Shown here piece by piece: positions 1 through 8,061 of a stretch of 13,361 nucleotides of DNA. The position numbers were made by a program, and so were the translations under genes. The notes beneath the pieces were generated by a model. The model was not told the origin of the DNA. It ran no database searches and saw nothing but the letters and a program-made list of their open reading frames with translations. Location of the stretch: positions 75,001 to 88,361 of the forward strand of contig KV908617.1 in NCBI GenBank assembly GCA_002005505.1. The letters are read 5' to 3'. Position 1 is the first letter of the stretch, and each line of letters begins with the position of its first letter. The DNA is from Botryococcus braunii. Its lineage: Eukaryota; Chlorophyta; Trebouxiophyceae.

Positions 1-118
1 CCTTGGTGTGGTGGCATATATCCTCTCCCCTTCCCCACTGTATACTCACTGTGCTTGTGCTTTCGTGTGCGTGTTATGGGGCCAATTCACCTCTCTCCCC
101 CCCTCTCTCTCCGCCCCC

Positions 119-161
<43 letters not shown>

Positions 162-311
162 TGTGTGTGTGTGACTGTTCTGTAATGCTGGATTTTATTA
201 TTGCTTTTTTTGGTGATGCAAAGCAAAGAATTTTGTCTTACACGTATTAATAAATGCATTGGGGAGAAACCCTGGTCCTGTGGAGAGGATGGGGGTTGGG
301 AGGTGGTTCAC
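1..311 (-). other. Gene B intron 5, 5' part (runs off the left edge)
   Basis: This is the start of the intron that follows gene B exon 5 on the minus strand. The donor GT lies at 311-310 and reads CGG|GTGAAC. The first 35 intron bases in the transcript are C-rich. Positions 91-173 hold a CT/C-rich block followed by a TG microsatellite. No GH1-like continuation (the segment expected after SNSQADR, leading to a GWF-type motif) is visible, so the next exon must lie beyond the left edge. Confidence 0.65.
91..173. repeat. CT/C-rich block plus (TG)n microsatellite
   Basis: Positions 91-120 alternate CT and C runs. Positions 122-173 are an almost pure TG dinucleotide repeat with one CTG interruption near 160. 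The repeat lies inside gene B intron 5, so the transcript carries it as CA. It explains the low-complexity CVCV/THTH reading frames here, which are not genes. Confidence 0.97.
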
Positions 312-458
312 CCGATCTGCTTGTGAGTTTGAATAGGGCTCCGGCCAGTCGTGGAACATGACTAATCCGGTCTTGGCCCGCGGGTTAAGCACTCTGATGC
401 GTTTGACGGCAGCCGCGTGCGCTCTGAGCATCGAGTACACACATCGGTAGTACTTCCC
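312..458 (-). CDS. GH1 beta-glucosidase gene B, exon 5 (partial gene)
   Basis: The exon encodes 49 residues, about 202-250 of the gene B product. It begins GKYYRCVYSMLRAHAAAVKR and ends in the PYSNSQADR segment. The LRAHAAAV helix is the GH1 'LLAHA.AV' signature. The DWPEPYSNSQADR stretch matches the family's 'EP.S.S.AD' loop, the usual point before the second half of the barrel. The donor CGG|GTGAAC at 312/311 is phase 0. The acceptor is ambiguous: GCGCAG before 458 gives the shortest exon, while GGCAG before 473 adds five in-frame residues (RARAQ). Neither has a pyrimidine tract. Exon 4 ends in phase 0, so either joins in frame. The identity of the exon is firm; its 5' edge is not. The rest of the enzyme, including the ENG nucleophile, lies left of the window. 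Confidence 0.85.
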
Positions 459-1027
459 CTGCGCCCGCGCCCTCTGCCTTCTCAAACAGGCTTCTCACCG
501 CCTGGGCACTTCTAGCCATTCATTCCAACATCTCTTCCATGAAGTTTCTGGCCTTGCAATCCCATGAGTTTACTTTTATTCATTTTCTTTCTTTTCTGTC
601 ATTTTCTTTTCTTATTGCAGATTTGTGGGACACAGAAAGATTAAAATGAACAAGTTCTTGAATATGAGTGCAATTCTGCCATGAAGATTCAGAATGATGC
701 GCGACAAGGGGGTTGCAAAGCATTTTCATGTGTCTCTATTGTATGCACAGCCTTTTCGGCCCCCTCGCTGGAAGGCGCTGATGCAACAACACCACATCCT
801 GAGGGGGCAATAAACCATGCAGACTCTACAAAATAAGATCCAAGTTGCTTCAAAAAACCAAATGCATAACGAGAGTGACGGTGGACACTGTGCTTTAGCA
901 CATAAATGGGTTAACAGGAGGAGAGTGGCTGTGGACACCTAGTCTGGGCACATACACCCAGACTCGCCTGTATTCATTTTTCTGTACGTGGGCGCCTTCC
1001 CTTCCTGCCTGCATAGTGCGTGCGTGC

Positions 1028-1100
<73 letters not shown>

Positions 1101-1111
1101 TCTCACACACA

Positions 1112-1148
<37 letters not shown>

Positions 1149-1219
1149 GCACTCTCTCTCCCTCCCTCCCTCCCCCCCCCCCCTCCCTCCCTCCCTCCCT
1201 CCCTCCCTCCCTCCCCCCC

Positions 1220-1315
<96 letters not shown>

Positions 1316-1603
1316 CCCACCCCCCCCATCCCTCTAGCCCTCCCCCTCCCCCCCACTCTCTGTGTTCCCCCCTCCTCTCTCTCTCTGTGTGTGTGTGTGT
1401 GTGTGTGTGTGTTCTCTCCCTCTGTGTGTGTGCGTGCATGTGTGTGTGCATGAATGTGTGTGTGCATGTGTGTGTGTGTGTATGTGTGTGTGTGCGTGTG
1501 TGTGTGCGTGCGTGTGTGTGTGCGTGCGTGCGTGTCCGTGTGTGTTCTTTGACTGAAAAAGCAGACAGGAACTACGGGTGGGGGGGGGGGGAGGGGGGCA
1601 CAC
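459..1603 (-). other. Gene B intron 4
   Basis: The intron runs from exon 4 (donor at 1603) to exon 5 (acceptor at about 459, or 474 if the longer exon is used). Its 5' end in the transcript is very C-rich (1598-1576 on the plus strand is a G tract). The middle is a compound microsatellite at 1016-1545. The stretch 474-1015 has no recognisable exon, RNA or repeat. Two minus-strand open frames across 689-938 resemble no family and look like chance. Confidence 0.6.
1016..1545. repeat. 530-bp compound microsatellite (TG, CA, CT, CCCT blocks)
   Basis: On the plus strand the blocks run: GTGC/TG to about 1099, a short CA block, CT to about 1137, CCCT and poly-C to about 1220, a long pure CT block at about 1223-1313, C-rich 1314-1375, TG at 1386-1411, and TG/TGCG variants to 1545. 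All of it lies in gene B intron 4. The frames of over 100 codons across it (for example a plus-strand frame at 988-1971) are repeat translations of CVCV, SLSL or RERE type and are not annotated as genes. Confidence 0.98.
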
Positions 1604-1662
1604 CACGATGCCGGGAGCCAGGATGCCCAGGCCATGGCCTAGTGCACAGACGGTGGAGGGTT
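1604..1662 (-). CDS. GH1 gene B, exon 4 (micro-exon after the acid/base Glu)
   Basis: This 59-nt exon (56 nt if the alternative donor is used) starts with AA after a GTGCAG acceptor. It joins the final G of exon 3 to complete GAA, the acid/base glutamate (about residue 182). It then reads PSTVCALGHGLGILAPGI, matching the family pattern 'NEP...C.LGYG.G..APG' that forms the loop after the acid/base. The donor may be GTG|GTGTGC (exon end 1604) or ATC|GTGGTG (exon end 1607). Both are phase 0 and fit exon 5. The very small size is unusual, but codon-level similarity and phase matching on both sides support the exon. Branch-point-like CTGTGAC lies upstream of the acceptor, in G-rich rather than pyrimidine-rich sequence. 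Confidence 0.8.
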
Positions 1663-1811
1663 CTGCACCAGCGCACCCGCTGCCCCTTGTCACAGGCCTT
1701 CCATTGGACAATGTCTGTGCAAAGACAAGCTGGTTTGGACACTCCAACCCTTTTCTTTGGGGGCCTGCCAGGTAATCTCACTGTATACCCTCTGGTCCCT
1801 AAACGCGCACC

Positions 1812-1869
<58 letters not shown>

Positions 1870-1988
1870 TACACAAACACACAAACACACACACAAACAC
1901 ACACACACACACACACACAAAACACACCCTATAGACACAGTGATAAAGACACACACAGTTGCAAAAGGTAGGTGCATGTGGGGCTCAC
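1663..1988 (-). other. Gene B intron 3
   Basis: This 326-bp intron runs from donor G|GTGAGC (1988) to acceptor GGTGCAG (1663). About one third of it is the CA microsatellite at 1811-1927. It interrupts the codon of the catalytic acid/base Glu. Nothing else is recognisable. Confidence 0.75.
1811..1927. repeat. (CA)n microsatellite with CAAACA variants
   Basis: The stretch to about 1857 is nearly pure CA. Positions 1858-1927 are CA with A insertions (CAAACA, CATACA). It lies in gene B intron 3, and the transcript carries it as TG. Confidence 0.98.
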
Positions 1989-2112
1989 CATTGATGGTGG
2001 CGTAGTATTGCACCTTGTCCCCGAAACTCTCCACAACTGTTCCGACATAATTGACGAAGTCTCTGACAATCGCCGAGGTATTCGTCCAGCCGCCATATTT
2101 ATCCTGTAGGGC
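1989..2112 (-). CDS. GH1 gene B, exon 3 (acid/base segment)
   Basis: The exon encodes 41 residues (about 141-181) plus one base. It reads from ALQDKYGGW, through FGDKVQYYATIN, to the split Glu codon. Both are strong GH1 signatures: 'LQD.YGGW' follows the HWDLPQ of exon 2, and 'FGD.V..W.T.NEP' ends at the proton donor. Here the motif reads T-I-N-E-P; Ile in place of the common Phe occurs in GH1 enzymes. The acceptor ATGTAG|GCC has a T-rich stretch upstream and joins exon 2 in phase 0. The donor is G|GTGAGC, phase 1, so the acid/base codon is GAA with its first base here and AA in exon 4. A 31-bp tandem array begins about 35 bp upstream of the acceptor in the intron. Confidence 0.92.
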
Positions 2113-2147
2113 CTACATGAAACGCAAAACAGCATTTTTCAAAAGGG

Positions 2148-2465
2148 CTCATCCATTTCTGGTATCCCAGTCCCTCTTTTCATCAATTTCTGGTATCCCA
2201 GTCCCTCTTTCCATCCATTTCTGGTATCCCAGTCCCTCTTCTCATCCATCTCCGGTATCCCAGTCCCTCTTCTCATCCATCTCTGGTATCCCAGTCCCTC
2301 TTTTCATCCATCTCTGGTATCCCAGTCCCTCTTTTCATCAATTTCTAGTATCCCAGTCCCTCTTTCCATCCATTTCTGATATCCCAGTCCCTCTTCTCAT
2401 CCTTATCTGGTATCCCAGTACCTCTTCTCATCCATTTCTGGTATGCCAGTCCCTCTTCTCTCATC
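2148..2465. repeat. 31-bp minisatellite, about 10 copies
   Basis: The core GGTATCCCAGTCCCTCTT recurs with starts at 2161, 2192, 2223, 2254, 2285, 2316, 2347, 2378, 2409 and 2440, an exact 31-bp spacing. Copies differ by a few substitutions and no indels. Because 31 is not a multiple of three, three copies give a 31-residue protein repeat, and a plus-strand open frame of 146 codons (2051-2491) runs through it. That frame is a by-product of the array. Confidence 0.97.
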
Positions 2466-2861
2466 CCTTCTTGTGTGCTTTCCAGGTGTAGCTGATGCAA
2501 AAGTTAAAGTGCATTTCCCACGCACTGACTCTATGTTTCTGCACACACGTCCGAGTTCACTCAATTTCTAATTTTCACGTCCTGACTTCATCGTCCCGCA
2601 CACATGCTGGAGCTGCTTCATTGCAAGCACCTGCGAGGTTCCACTTCACGTCTTGCCCTTCTCCTTTTCCGTCAATAAGCAGCAATTTTCTCTTCAACAG
2701 CCACACTGAGTAGAACCCCTTCCTGTTACTATAATGGAGTGATGCTATTGAGGCAGAGCCCATTCTCGAGATTGAATGGGATTGTTAAAGTACATCTACA
2801 TACAACGGCCTTCAAGAGGACCAGTGGACAGACTGGCAGCATCGACTGACTGTTATAGAGC

Positions 2862-2894
2862 ATATGATATGATATGATATGATATGATATGATA
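2862..2894. repeat. (GATAT)n pentanucleotide repeat
   Basis: Six to seven uninterrupted copies of a 5-bp ATGAT/GATAT unit lie in gene B intron 2. Confidence 0.95.
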
Positions 2895-3141
2895 CTTAAA
2901 AAGAAGTGGGCGTGGAACTGTCTCCGACACTGTTCCAGATCAGACACAGGGAAGGTAGCTGGTCCCAACGTCAGTTTTCGACGTCCCCGGGAAAGCTTGA
3001 TTGGGAGTGTGAAGGTTTAAACCCTGCATCTAAGGCTTGAAGAAAGCAAGCCATCTGTCAACTACATCGAGCAAAAGAGACCCGTCTACTAGAAGAGTTG
3101 ACGACTTTTTTGAAATCGTTACCCTTGGTCGCCTATCTTAC

Positions 3142-3188
3142 GAAGGTAGCAGGAGATATGACCTCCTGCCACCATTATTGCTACCTTC
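3142..3188. repeat. Inverted repeat, nested hairpin
   Basis: GAAGGTAGCA at 3142-3151 is the exact reverse complement of TGCTACCTTC at 3179-3188. Inside and overlapping it, GCAGGAG (3149-3155) pairs with CTCCTGC (3163-3169). The two stems share bases and compete. It lies in gene B intron 2; function unknown. Confidence 0.8.
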
Positions 3189-3460
3189 ATTGGAGTGAAC
3201 AGAGCGGTGCAGTATCTGCTGAGTAGCATGATGGGCGGCGTTGGAATTCTGCAACACAAGTTTGTTAATCAGGGACGCAAGAGCTCCTAACCGCCGTAAA
3301 ACCCTACATAATCCTGATTAAAACCCAGACCATTTTTGTCTTCCTTTTTTTTCTTTTTTTGTTTTCTTAACTTCAGGGACTCCTTCAGCCTGAGACTCCG
3401 CAATGGGGGGATACATCTTACGGCAGGGCACAGTGATCGGCTGCAGGATGTTGGTTGCAA

Positions 3461-3640
3461 TCCTCAGGTTGGTACATGGTTTGCAGTTCTGATATATGAT
3501 TCACTTTTGATTCTATACCTCAGGTTGGTACATGGTTTGCGGTTGGGGTATGATTCAATTCTTATTCTAAACCGCAGGTTGGTACATGGTTGGCGGTTGG
3601 GGTATGATTCACTTTTCATCCAGTACCTCAGGTTGGGGGG
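3461..3640. repeat. 54-56 bp tandem repeat next to the exon 2 donor
   Basis: The phrase CAGGTTGGTACATGGTT and its variants start at 3465, 3521 and 3575, with a truncated fourth copy at 3629. Spacing is 56, 54 and 54 bp. The last partial copy runs to within a few bases of the exon 2 splice donor at 3644, so the array forms the start of intron 2 in the transcript. Confidence 0.93.
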
Positions 3641-3644
3641 GTAC

Positions 3645-3871
3645 CTGAGGGAGGTCCCAGTGGTAGAGAGTGACGTGGGGAGTGATGCCAGCTTCGATCA
3701 GGGCATCAAGCAGGTCGTGGTAAAACGCAAGGCCCTCATGATTGACCTGGCCACTCCCCTGGGGATAAATGCGAGGCCAGGCAACGGAGAAGCGGAAGTT
3801 CTGCAGCCCCAGCTGCTTCATGATGCCCACATCCTCCCGGTACTTCTCGTAGAAGTTGCTTGTCACATCGG
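3645..3871 (-). CDS. GH1 gene B, exon 2 (barrel core, glycone-binding HW)
   Basis: This 227-nt exon encodes about residues 65-140. It opens with a split Ala codon and [14 protein letters not shown], matching the family's 'GDVA.D.Y..Y.EDV'. It continues with the RFSVAWPRI strand, whose Arg (about residue 91) normally contacts the nucleophile. Next comes [20 protein letters not shown], the 'VN..G..FY..LID.L...GI' helix. It ends in [10 protein letters not shown], where His-Trp (about 135-136) bind the glycone. The acceptor GGTGCAG|CC is preferred because it completes the phase-1 codon of exon 1 and gives DGSN-A-DV, the expected length. An earlier AG (before GGTGCA) would be out of phase. A branch-point-like CTGAC lies about 25 nt upstream. 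The donor is CAG|GTACCC, phase 0. This is the most certain gene evidence in the window. Confidence 0.95.
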
Positions 3872-4507
3872 CTGCACCCTCCCCCACACCAAAGTCAGTG
3901 AGCCGTGGCAGTGCAGATCAGTGAACAGACTCTTGCCAATTTTCAGCTCAGTGAACAGAGACTTTAAACTCATAAGGACCTGTTGTGATAATGAAACATG
4001 AGCACGAAAAAGTCTGTGAAAAGGGTTTATGAAAGAAATGAAACAAAGTCTGCAAAGCAGACTTGCATTGAAGAGATCCATTCCACACCGTCAGCAAAGC
4101 AGATTTTCGAAGAAATCAACTTTACTGGAGGAAACACTGCTGGCGTGCAAAAAACTGCAGCAGACTGGGCTTACATCCCATGGTGGCTTTGGGGGAAGCT
4201 TAAAGCCAAAATTTGAGATTGTTGACACCCGGAGGTTCCAAAGCACAACATGGAACCCTGCAAATAATGTTTAACAATTGTAGCATAGCAAATTTTAGAC
4301 ACATCTTTTCCGCCTTCTCAAACTGCCTGGAAAGCCCGGCTGAAGTTTCTCTGACCCTCAGAGGTCGACCTTCTTCAAACCTTTGACCAATTTACCTTTT
4401 TTGGCGTTACTAGCTTTAATTACTTTTTCCACGCCTCCAACTCTTCTTTCAGCTTCATGAACATTCGATCCTCAGAGATTAAAAGAAAAAGCCCAAGTCT
4501 TACATAC
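3872..4507 (-). other. Gene B intron 1
   Basis: The intron runs from donor G|GTATGT (4507) to acceptor GGTGCAG (3872), 636 bp. It contains a short direct repeat, TCAGTGAACAGA at 3918 and 3948, and two copies of GCAAAGCAGA near 4049 and 4094. No exon is recognisable. It is the one gene B intron here without a dinucleotide microsatellite apart from intron 2. Confidence 0.7.
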
Positions 4508-4700
4508 CGTTTGAGCCATCCAGAACGCGAAATGGTAATTTGGCAAATGGCTCCCAGATACTGGTTCCCCTCCCGCCCTTGTTCACGCCGCCTTCTGCCT
4601 GAAATGCCGAGATTGCTGCGCCCCATTCAAGGATGGGGGCGGTCTGAGGAGACTGGAAGGGTCCTGTCAGATCGGAGGTTGCTGCTCCAGCCCCTGCCAT
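4508..4700 (-). CDS. GH1 beta-glucosidase gene B, exon 1 (N-terminal)
   Basis: Translation from ATG at 4700-4698 gives 64 residues plus one base. Residues 26-38 (WGAAISAFQAEGG) are the GH1 N-terminal signature 'WG.ATSAYQ.EGG', with the glycone-binding Gln at about 34. Residues 40-64 read NKGGRGTSIWEPF, then LDGSN, as in 'N.DGKGPSIWD.F...DGSNG'. The donor G|GTATGT is phase 1. The start is chosen for its good context (purine at -3, G at +4) and for giving a short N-terminus of about 25 residues before the domain. No signal peptide is seen, suggesting a cytosolic or otherwise leaderless product. Alternatively the exon starts at an internal acceptor (TTCCAG before 4652 or CTCAG before 4643), fed by an undetected upstream exon. 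The domain part is secure; the start is not. Confidence 0.8.
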
Positions 4701-5595
4701 GACCACAGGAGCTATTTCGAACCGCCTTATGCTACCTCTCAGGCAACAACTGCGAGTTTCTGAGCACTTGGAATTGAAAATGCCTAGAGCAGCGCACTCT
4801 GATTCGATAAATGATCTGTTTGCCAGTGGTTGAAGTGGAAGCTTCAATTGCAAGTTCATGACTTCTGAATGACACTTTTTTTCCCTGAATGTGTTATCCG
4901 GGGTGGAATACTCGACACGACCCCTGATCATGGAATCGTGACATACCTATCAATAAAATGACAAAAGCTGGTGCATTTCCATGCTGAGCGAACTTTCGGG
5001 GAAGCCCTGCGGAGCACTTGCAGATCGTTGCCCATGGAGGCGTCATATTGCACGTTGAAGCGGCTTGAACAGAAAATTCAATTTAACACTGATAAAAAAT
5101 GAAGCCGTTCAATTAAAAGCATGTTTTATGACCACGGTATTGGGAGAATAACAACATGTGATCGGACGGCTGGGCAGATCTCGGCCATGCATGAGAAAGA
5201 GGCTTGCTGCTTTAACAGGAAATAACTTGAGTAGTTACGAGTTCTTCAATTTTATTTGAAGCCTGCTCATACAATTCATGCTGCCGTAGCCTGCGGCCTA
5301 TAGCCTGCGCATGCCTGGATTTCAAGTACAGGGGAGGATCGGATCAGGCACAGAATACGCTTACCCACCAATGGGGAATTTTTCAAAACGAGTCTTGCCT
5401 GCATAAGAATTCTTTGTAGGATAACACACATATCTCAACAAGCCGCGACCCCTCATAACGATTTCCCGATGACATAGAAAAAACAGGGGCATGCAGTACA
5501 CAACCCTACAGCTTCCATTTTCCTCCGTCTTCCTTGCCACTAGAGGACCGGTTCCTGCAGGCCGTGCTTCCGAACCTTACAAGTCACACAACAAC
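4701..5595. other. Intergenic, upstream flank of gene B
   Basis: This should hold the promoter of gene B (minus strand). I see no clear TATA box or repeat. A TTTTATTG-like AT-rich element is present on the minus strand near 4950-4957, too weak to call. Open frames are short and resemble nothing known. Confidence 0.4.
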
Positions 5596-5626
5596 ATGGC
5601 AGAAATCACCACGGATACGCCCGCGG
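5596..5626 (+). CDS. Possible first coding exon of a plus-strand gene (speculative)
   Basis: ATG at 5596 sits in ACAACATGG (A at -3, G at +4), a good eukaryotic start context. It reads MAEITTDTPA and reaches a near-consensus donor, CGCGG|GTAAGA, at 5626/5627. That is the pattern of a short 5' coding exon of a gene divergent from gene B. No downstream plus-strand exon was recognised, so this may be chance. Codon count is too low for any family assignment. Confidence 0.15.
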
Positions 5627-6788
5627 GTAAGAATGGACTACCCCAGGATGCACACACTTATACTATATATTAACATGATTCAACCCCTGTTGGGGGACCA
5701 TGGTACTGAATAATAACACCACACCAGGGAAGAAGGATGGGTGGGTAGGGCGGGAGTGGGGAAGACATGTGTCAAAAAGTGTGGGTGTTTTGAATGCAGA
5801 CTGCAAGACGGGACTCGGGCGTACGGCTCTGAATTTTCCCAATTTACGGTGTCTATCCCAGTACCCACTGGAACGGGCACCCACACTTTTTTCTTTGCAA
5901 ATATCTTTGCAATTGCTTGCTTCCTGATAGTAAGCAAGGGCCAGCAGGCACGATTAACGATGGAGGATGAAGCAGCAACACAATAACCCAAGGGAGATGC
6001 ATTCTGGACGGAGACCAACATTTGACAAGTGCGGGGCAGCACCTATATGTAGTCTGCCCCCTGCAAGCATCGCTGAAGCTTCCTTGCAGCAGCAACCATC
6101 ATTCTGACCTGATCATTCTGAATTACAAGAGTCTGCTCCTTGTTAAATTGAAGCCCTTCCACTTTTTTAGAAGGATGGCGTATCTCCTGCAGCAGGGGCG
6201 AAAGCACTCCCGCCCACATTGAAGTAGTTGCTTCACATGCTGTACAGCAGCGCTGTACAGTGCTCTACAGTGCTACAGGTGCAGCCTCGTCTGGTAAAGC
6301 CACTTTTGCTTCTCTGCAGATTCGCGCCTCCTCAACCCAGCGGCTTTCACATACACGTAGAAATAAGAAGCGATGTTCATCACTTCTTCTTTATACTGCA
6401 TGTAACAGGGGTTACACAATCAGGAGAACGTTGTGATGCGTGACGCGTTATATGCGGAGTACACTGCTATGTAGCCCACCCTATGGTTTTGCTGCGCTTT
6501 GGGCATTATCTTGGAAGGATGTAGCTGGTATCTTGGATGCACATATCTTCGAAGGATACAGCTGGCCATGGTATGGAGCCTTAAAGTTGGTTTCGGTGTT
6601 AAGGAGATCTGGGCGAGAGGTGGACGCCCCTAAGCTTTGTGCAAGAATTGTGTTTGCGCATTTTCGGGCCCAAGTCGATTGTGTGCTACATTGTAGCTTC
6701 CTGAATCAGAGTGTTTTTAGAATTAAGAGTGAAGCTTATCCTAACCGCACACCAGAGTGTTTTTGTTAGGTTATGGGCATCGGCGTGT
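5627..6788. other. No convincing gene; short CTGTACAG repeats near 6240
   Basis: Plus-strand open frames at 5741-5986 and 6440-6769 do not resemble a known family and have no supporting splice structure. Near 6239-6260 the palindromic 8-mer CTGTACAG occurs twice, followed by CTACAG variants. GAAGGAT(G/A)(T/C)AGCTGG is repeated near 6512 and 6551. Nothing else stands out. Confidence 0.4.
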
Positions 6789-6925
6789 CCTGTAGGCAAG
6801 CGGACAGGTCGTAAGTTTGTGTTCCTCCAGCTACAGTCCTTGACGACTGTCTGCACTTACACACATGCAACTGATTGAACCAGACTAGCATCGTTATGTG
6901 CCCAGCATCTCTTCAAACCAGTTGC
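6789..6925 (+). repeat. 137-bp direct repeat, copy 1
   Basis: It is identical to 7107-7243 at 130 of 137 positions with no indels (offset 318 bp throughout). Differences are at 6796, 6802, 6813, 6860, 6893, 6901 and 6911. Similarity stops sharply at both ends. No open frame, target-site duplication or terminal inverted repeat marks it as a known element. Confidence 0.95.
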
Positions 6926-7002
6926 GTTACACGTTGATCTGTCAATGCGCCTCTATACACGGATAAGCCCCTGACGGCTATAAGTAAGTACCTTCCTATA
7001 CT

Positions 7003-7044
7003 CAATCCAGCCGCCGTCCCTTAACTGTTTGGGTGGCTGGATTG
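7003..7044. repeat. 10-bp inverted repeat between the direct repeats
   Basis: CAATCCAGCC at 7003-7012 and GGCTGGATTG at 7035-7044 are exact reverse complements separated by 22 bp. They sit in the 181-bp spacer between the two 137-bp direct repeat copies. Confidence 0.85.
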
Positions 7045-7106
7045 TACACTAAGATGGTTCACTCACAATCAAGCAATCAAACATGAACACATCCTACGTC
7101 ACCGCA

Positions 7107-7243
7107 CCTGTAGCCAAGCAGACAGGTCGTTAGTTTGTGTTCCTCCAGCTACAGTCCTTGACGACTGTCTGCACTTATACACATGCAACTGATTGAACCA
7201 GACTAGCATCCTTATGTGGCCAGCATCTTTTCAAACCAGTTGC
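7107..7243 (+). repeat. 137-bp direct repeat, copy 2
   Basis: This is the second copy of the repeat at 6789-6925, about 95 percent identical. The seven substitutions suggest a fairly old local duplication rather than a recent insertion. Confidence 0.95.
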
Positions 7244-8025
7244 TCGACTGTGCGGTGATCGCAGCTTTAATAGTCCTTTCACACTAACGCGTAATCTAGA
7301 TCAGATTGTACCTTATGTTCGAAAGAGTCCACATTCTACCGTCTCTCAAGGTACGTTATGTTCTCAACGGACCCATATCCTAATAGTGTACAAGTGAAGA
7401 TCACCTAAAGCACAAGGCATTTAATAATAATGTTCATAGCTCAACAGTTTTGGTACTTTCCCTTGACTGTTACTGGAGCTGTGTGGCCTCTTTCTGGCGC
7501 TCATTTCCCAAAAACTGCATTGAATGTGGAGCCGCAGATCCCCCAGGGCTCGAACACTTTAAATGACACACTCCCCCTGCCCCAGGGGGGGGGGGGTGGG
7601 AGGGGAACCTGGTACTTACAATCGCCAGGGGGCCATTATAACTTTCGCCAGCGACAAGCTTGTTGGTTAATGGTTCTAAGTTTAAGGGTCCCTCCCCTCT
7701 TCCCAACGACCCAAAACGGAAAGCTCCACGGGGAGCAATTGCCTTGCAAGGAGCCAAAACAGTTACTGTTCGCTAGTGACTGTTGCGCCTTTCTGCAAGC
7801 AAGGGAGTTTCTTTTTCCCATCAGTGTGGCAGATCCTTAAGGGATCGTTCTGCTTCCTATGCCACTGCGCTCTTCTGCAGGTGAAAAAAGGCACCTATGA
7901 AGTCCCCCAAACCACATCTTTGAAGATCTTCTAGAGTTGTTGTCGAGTTTGGGTGCAACCCATGTATGGGTTACATGCGTAGGCATCTTGCTCCTGCTCA
8001 GACACTGGCATGTCCCCCCGCATGG

Positions 8026-8061
8026 GAGTCGTGGGAACACTGGCCAGTACTCCCACGACTC
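8026..8061. repeat. 36-bp near-perfect palindrome
   Basis: GAGTCGTGGGA at 8026-8036 pairs exactly with TCCCACGACTC at 8051-8061. The centre at 8039-8048 is itself the perfect palindrome ACTGGCCAGT. Only two base pairs flanking the centre mismatch over the full 36 bp. Confidence 0.93.

Larger units (their letters stand above)
2113..3644 (-). other. Gene B intron 2
   Basis: This 1.5-kb intron lies between exons 2 and 3. It holds the 31-bp minisatellite (2148-2465), a GATAT pentanucleotide run (2862-2894), an inverted repeat near 3142-3188, a T-rich tract (3341-3361) and the 54-bp repeat (3461-3640) that abuts the exon 2 donor. I find no GH1-like exon within it, and none is needed because exons 2 and 3 join without a gap in the family pattern. 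Confidence 0.75.

Noticed and set aside
459..540. Minus-strand frame from ATG at 540 reading MARSAQAVRSLFEKAEG toward exon 5
   Set aside because: It is in a different frame from the GH1 exon and matches no family segment. It is probably intron sequence.
988..1971. Plus-strand 327-codon open frame and several overlapping frames of 100-250 codons
   Set aside because: They are translations of TG, CT and CA microsatellites (CVCV, SLSL, THTH, RERE). The real content is gene B introns 3-4 and micro-exon 4 on the other strand.
2051..2491. Plus-strand 146-codon frame with a 31-residue repeat (YPSPSS/IPVPL type)
   Set aside because: By-product of the 31-bp minisatellite. It overlaps exon 3 of gene B in antisense and has no family similarity.
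6440..6769. Plus-strand 109-codon frame
   Set aside because: No recognisable domain, no splice or promoter support, and length within chance for this composition. Not called.
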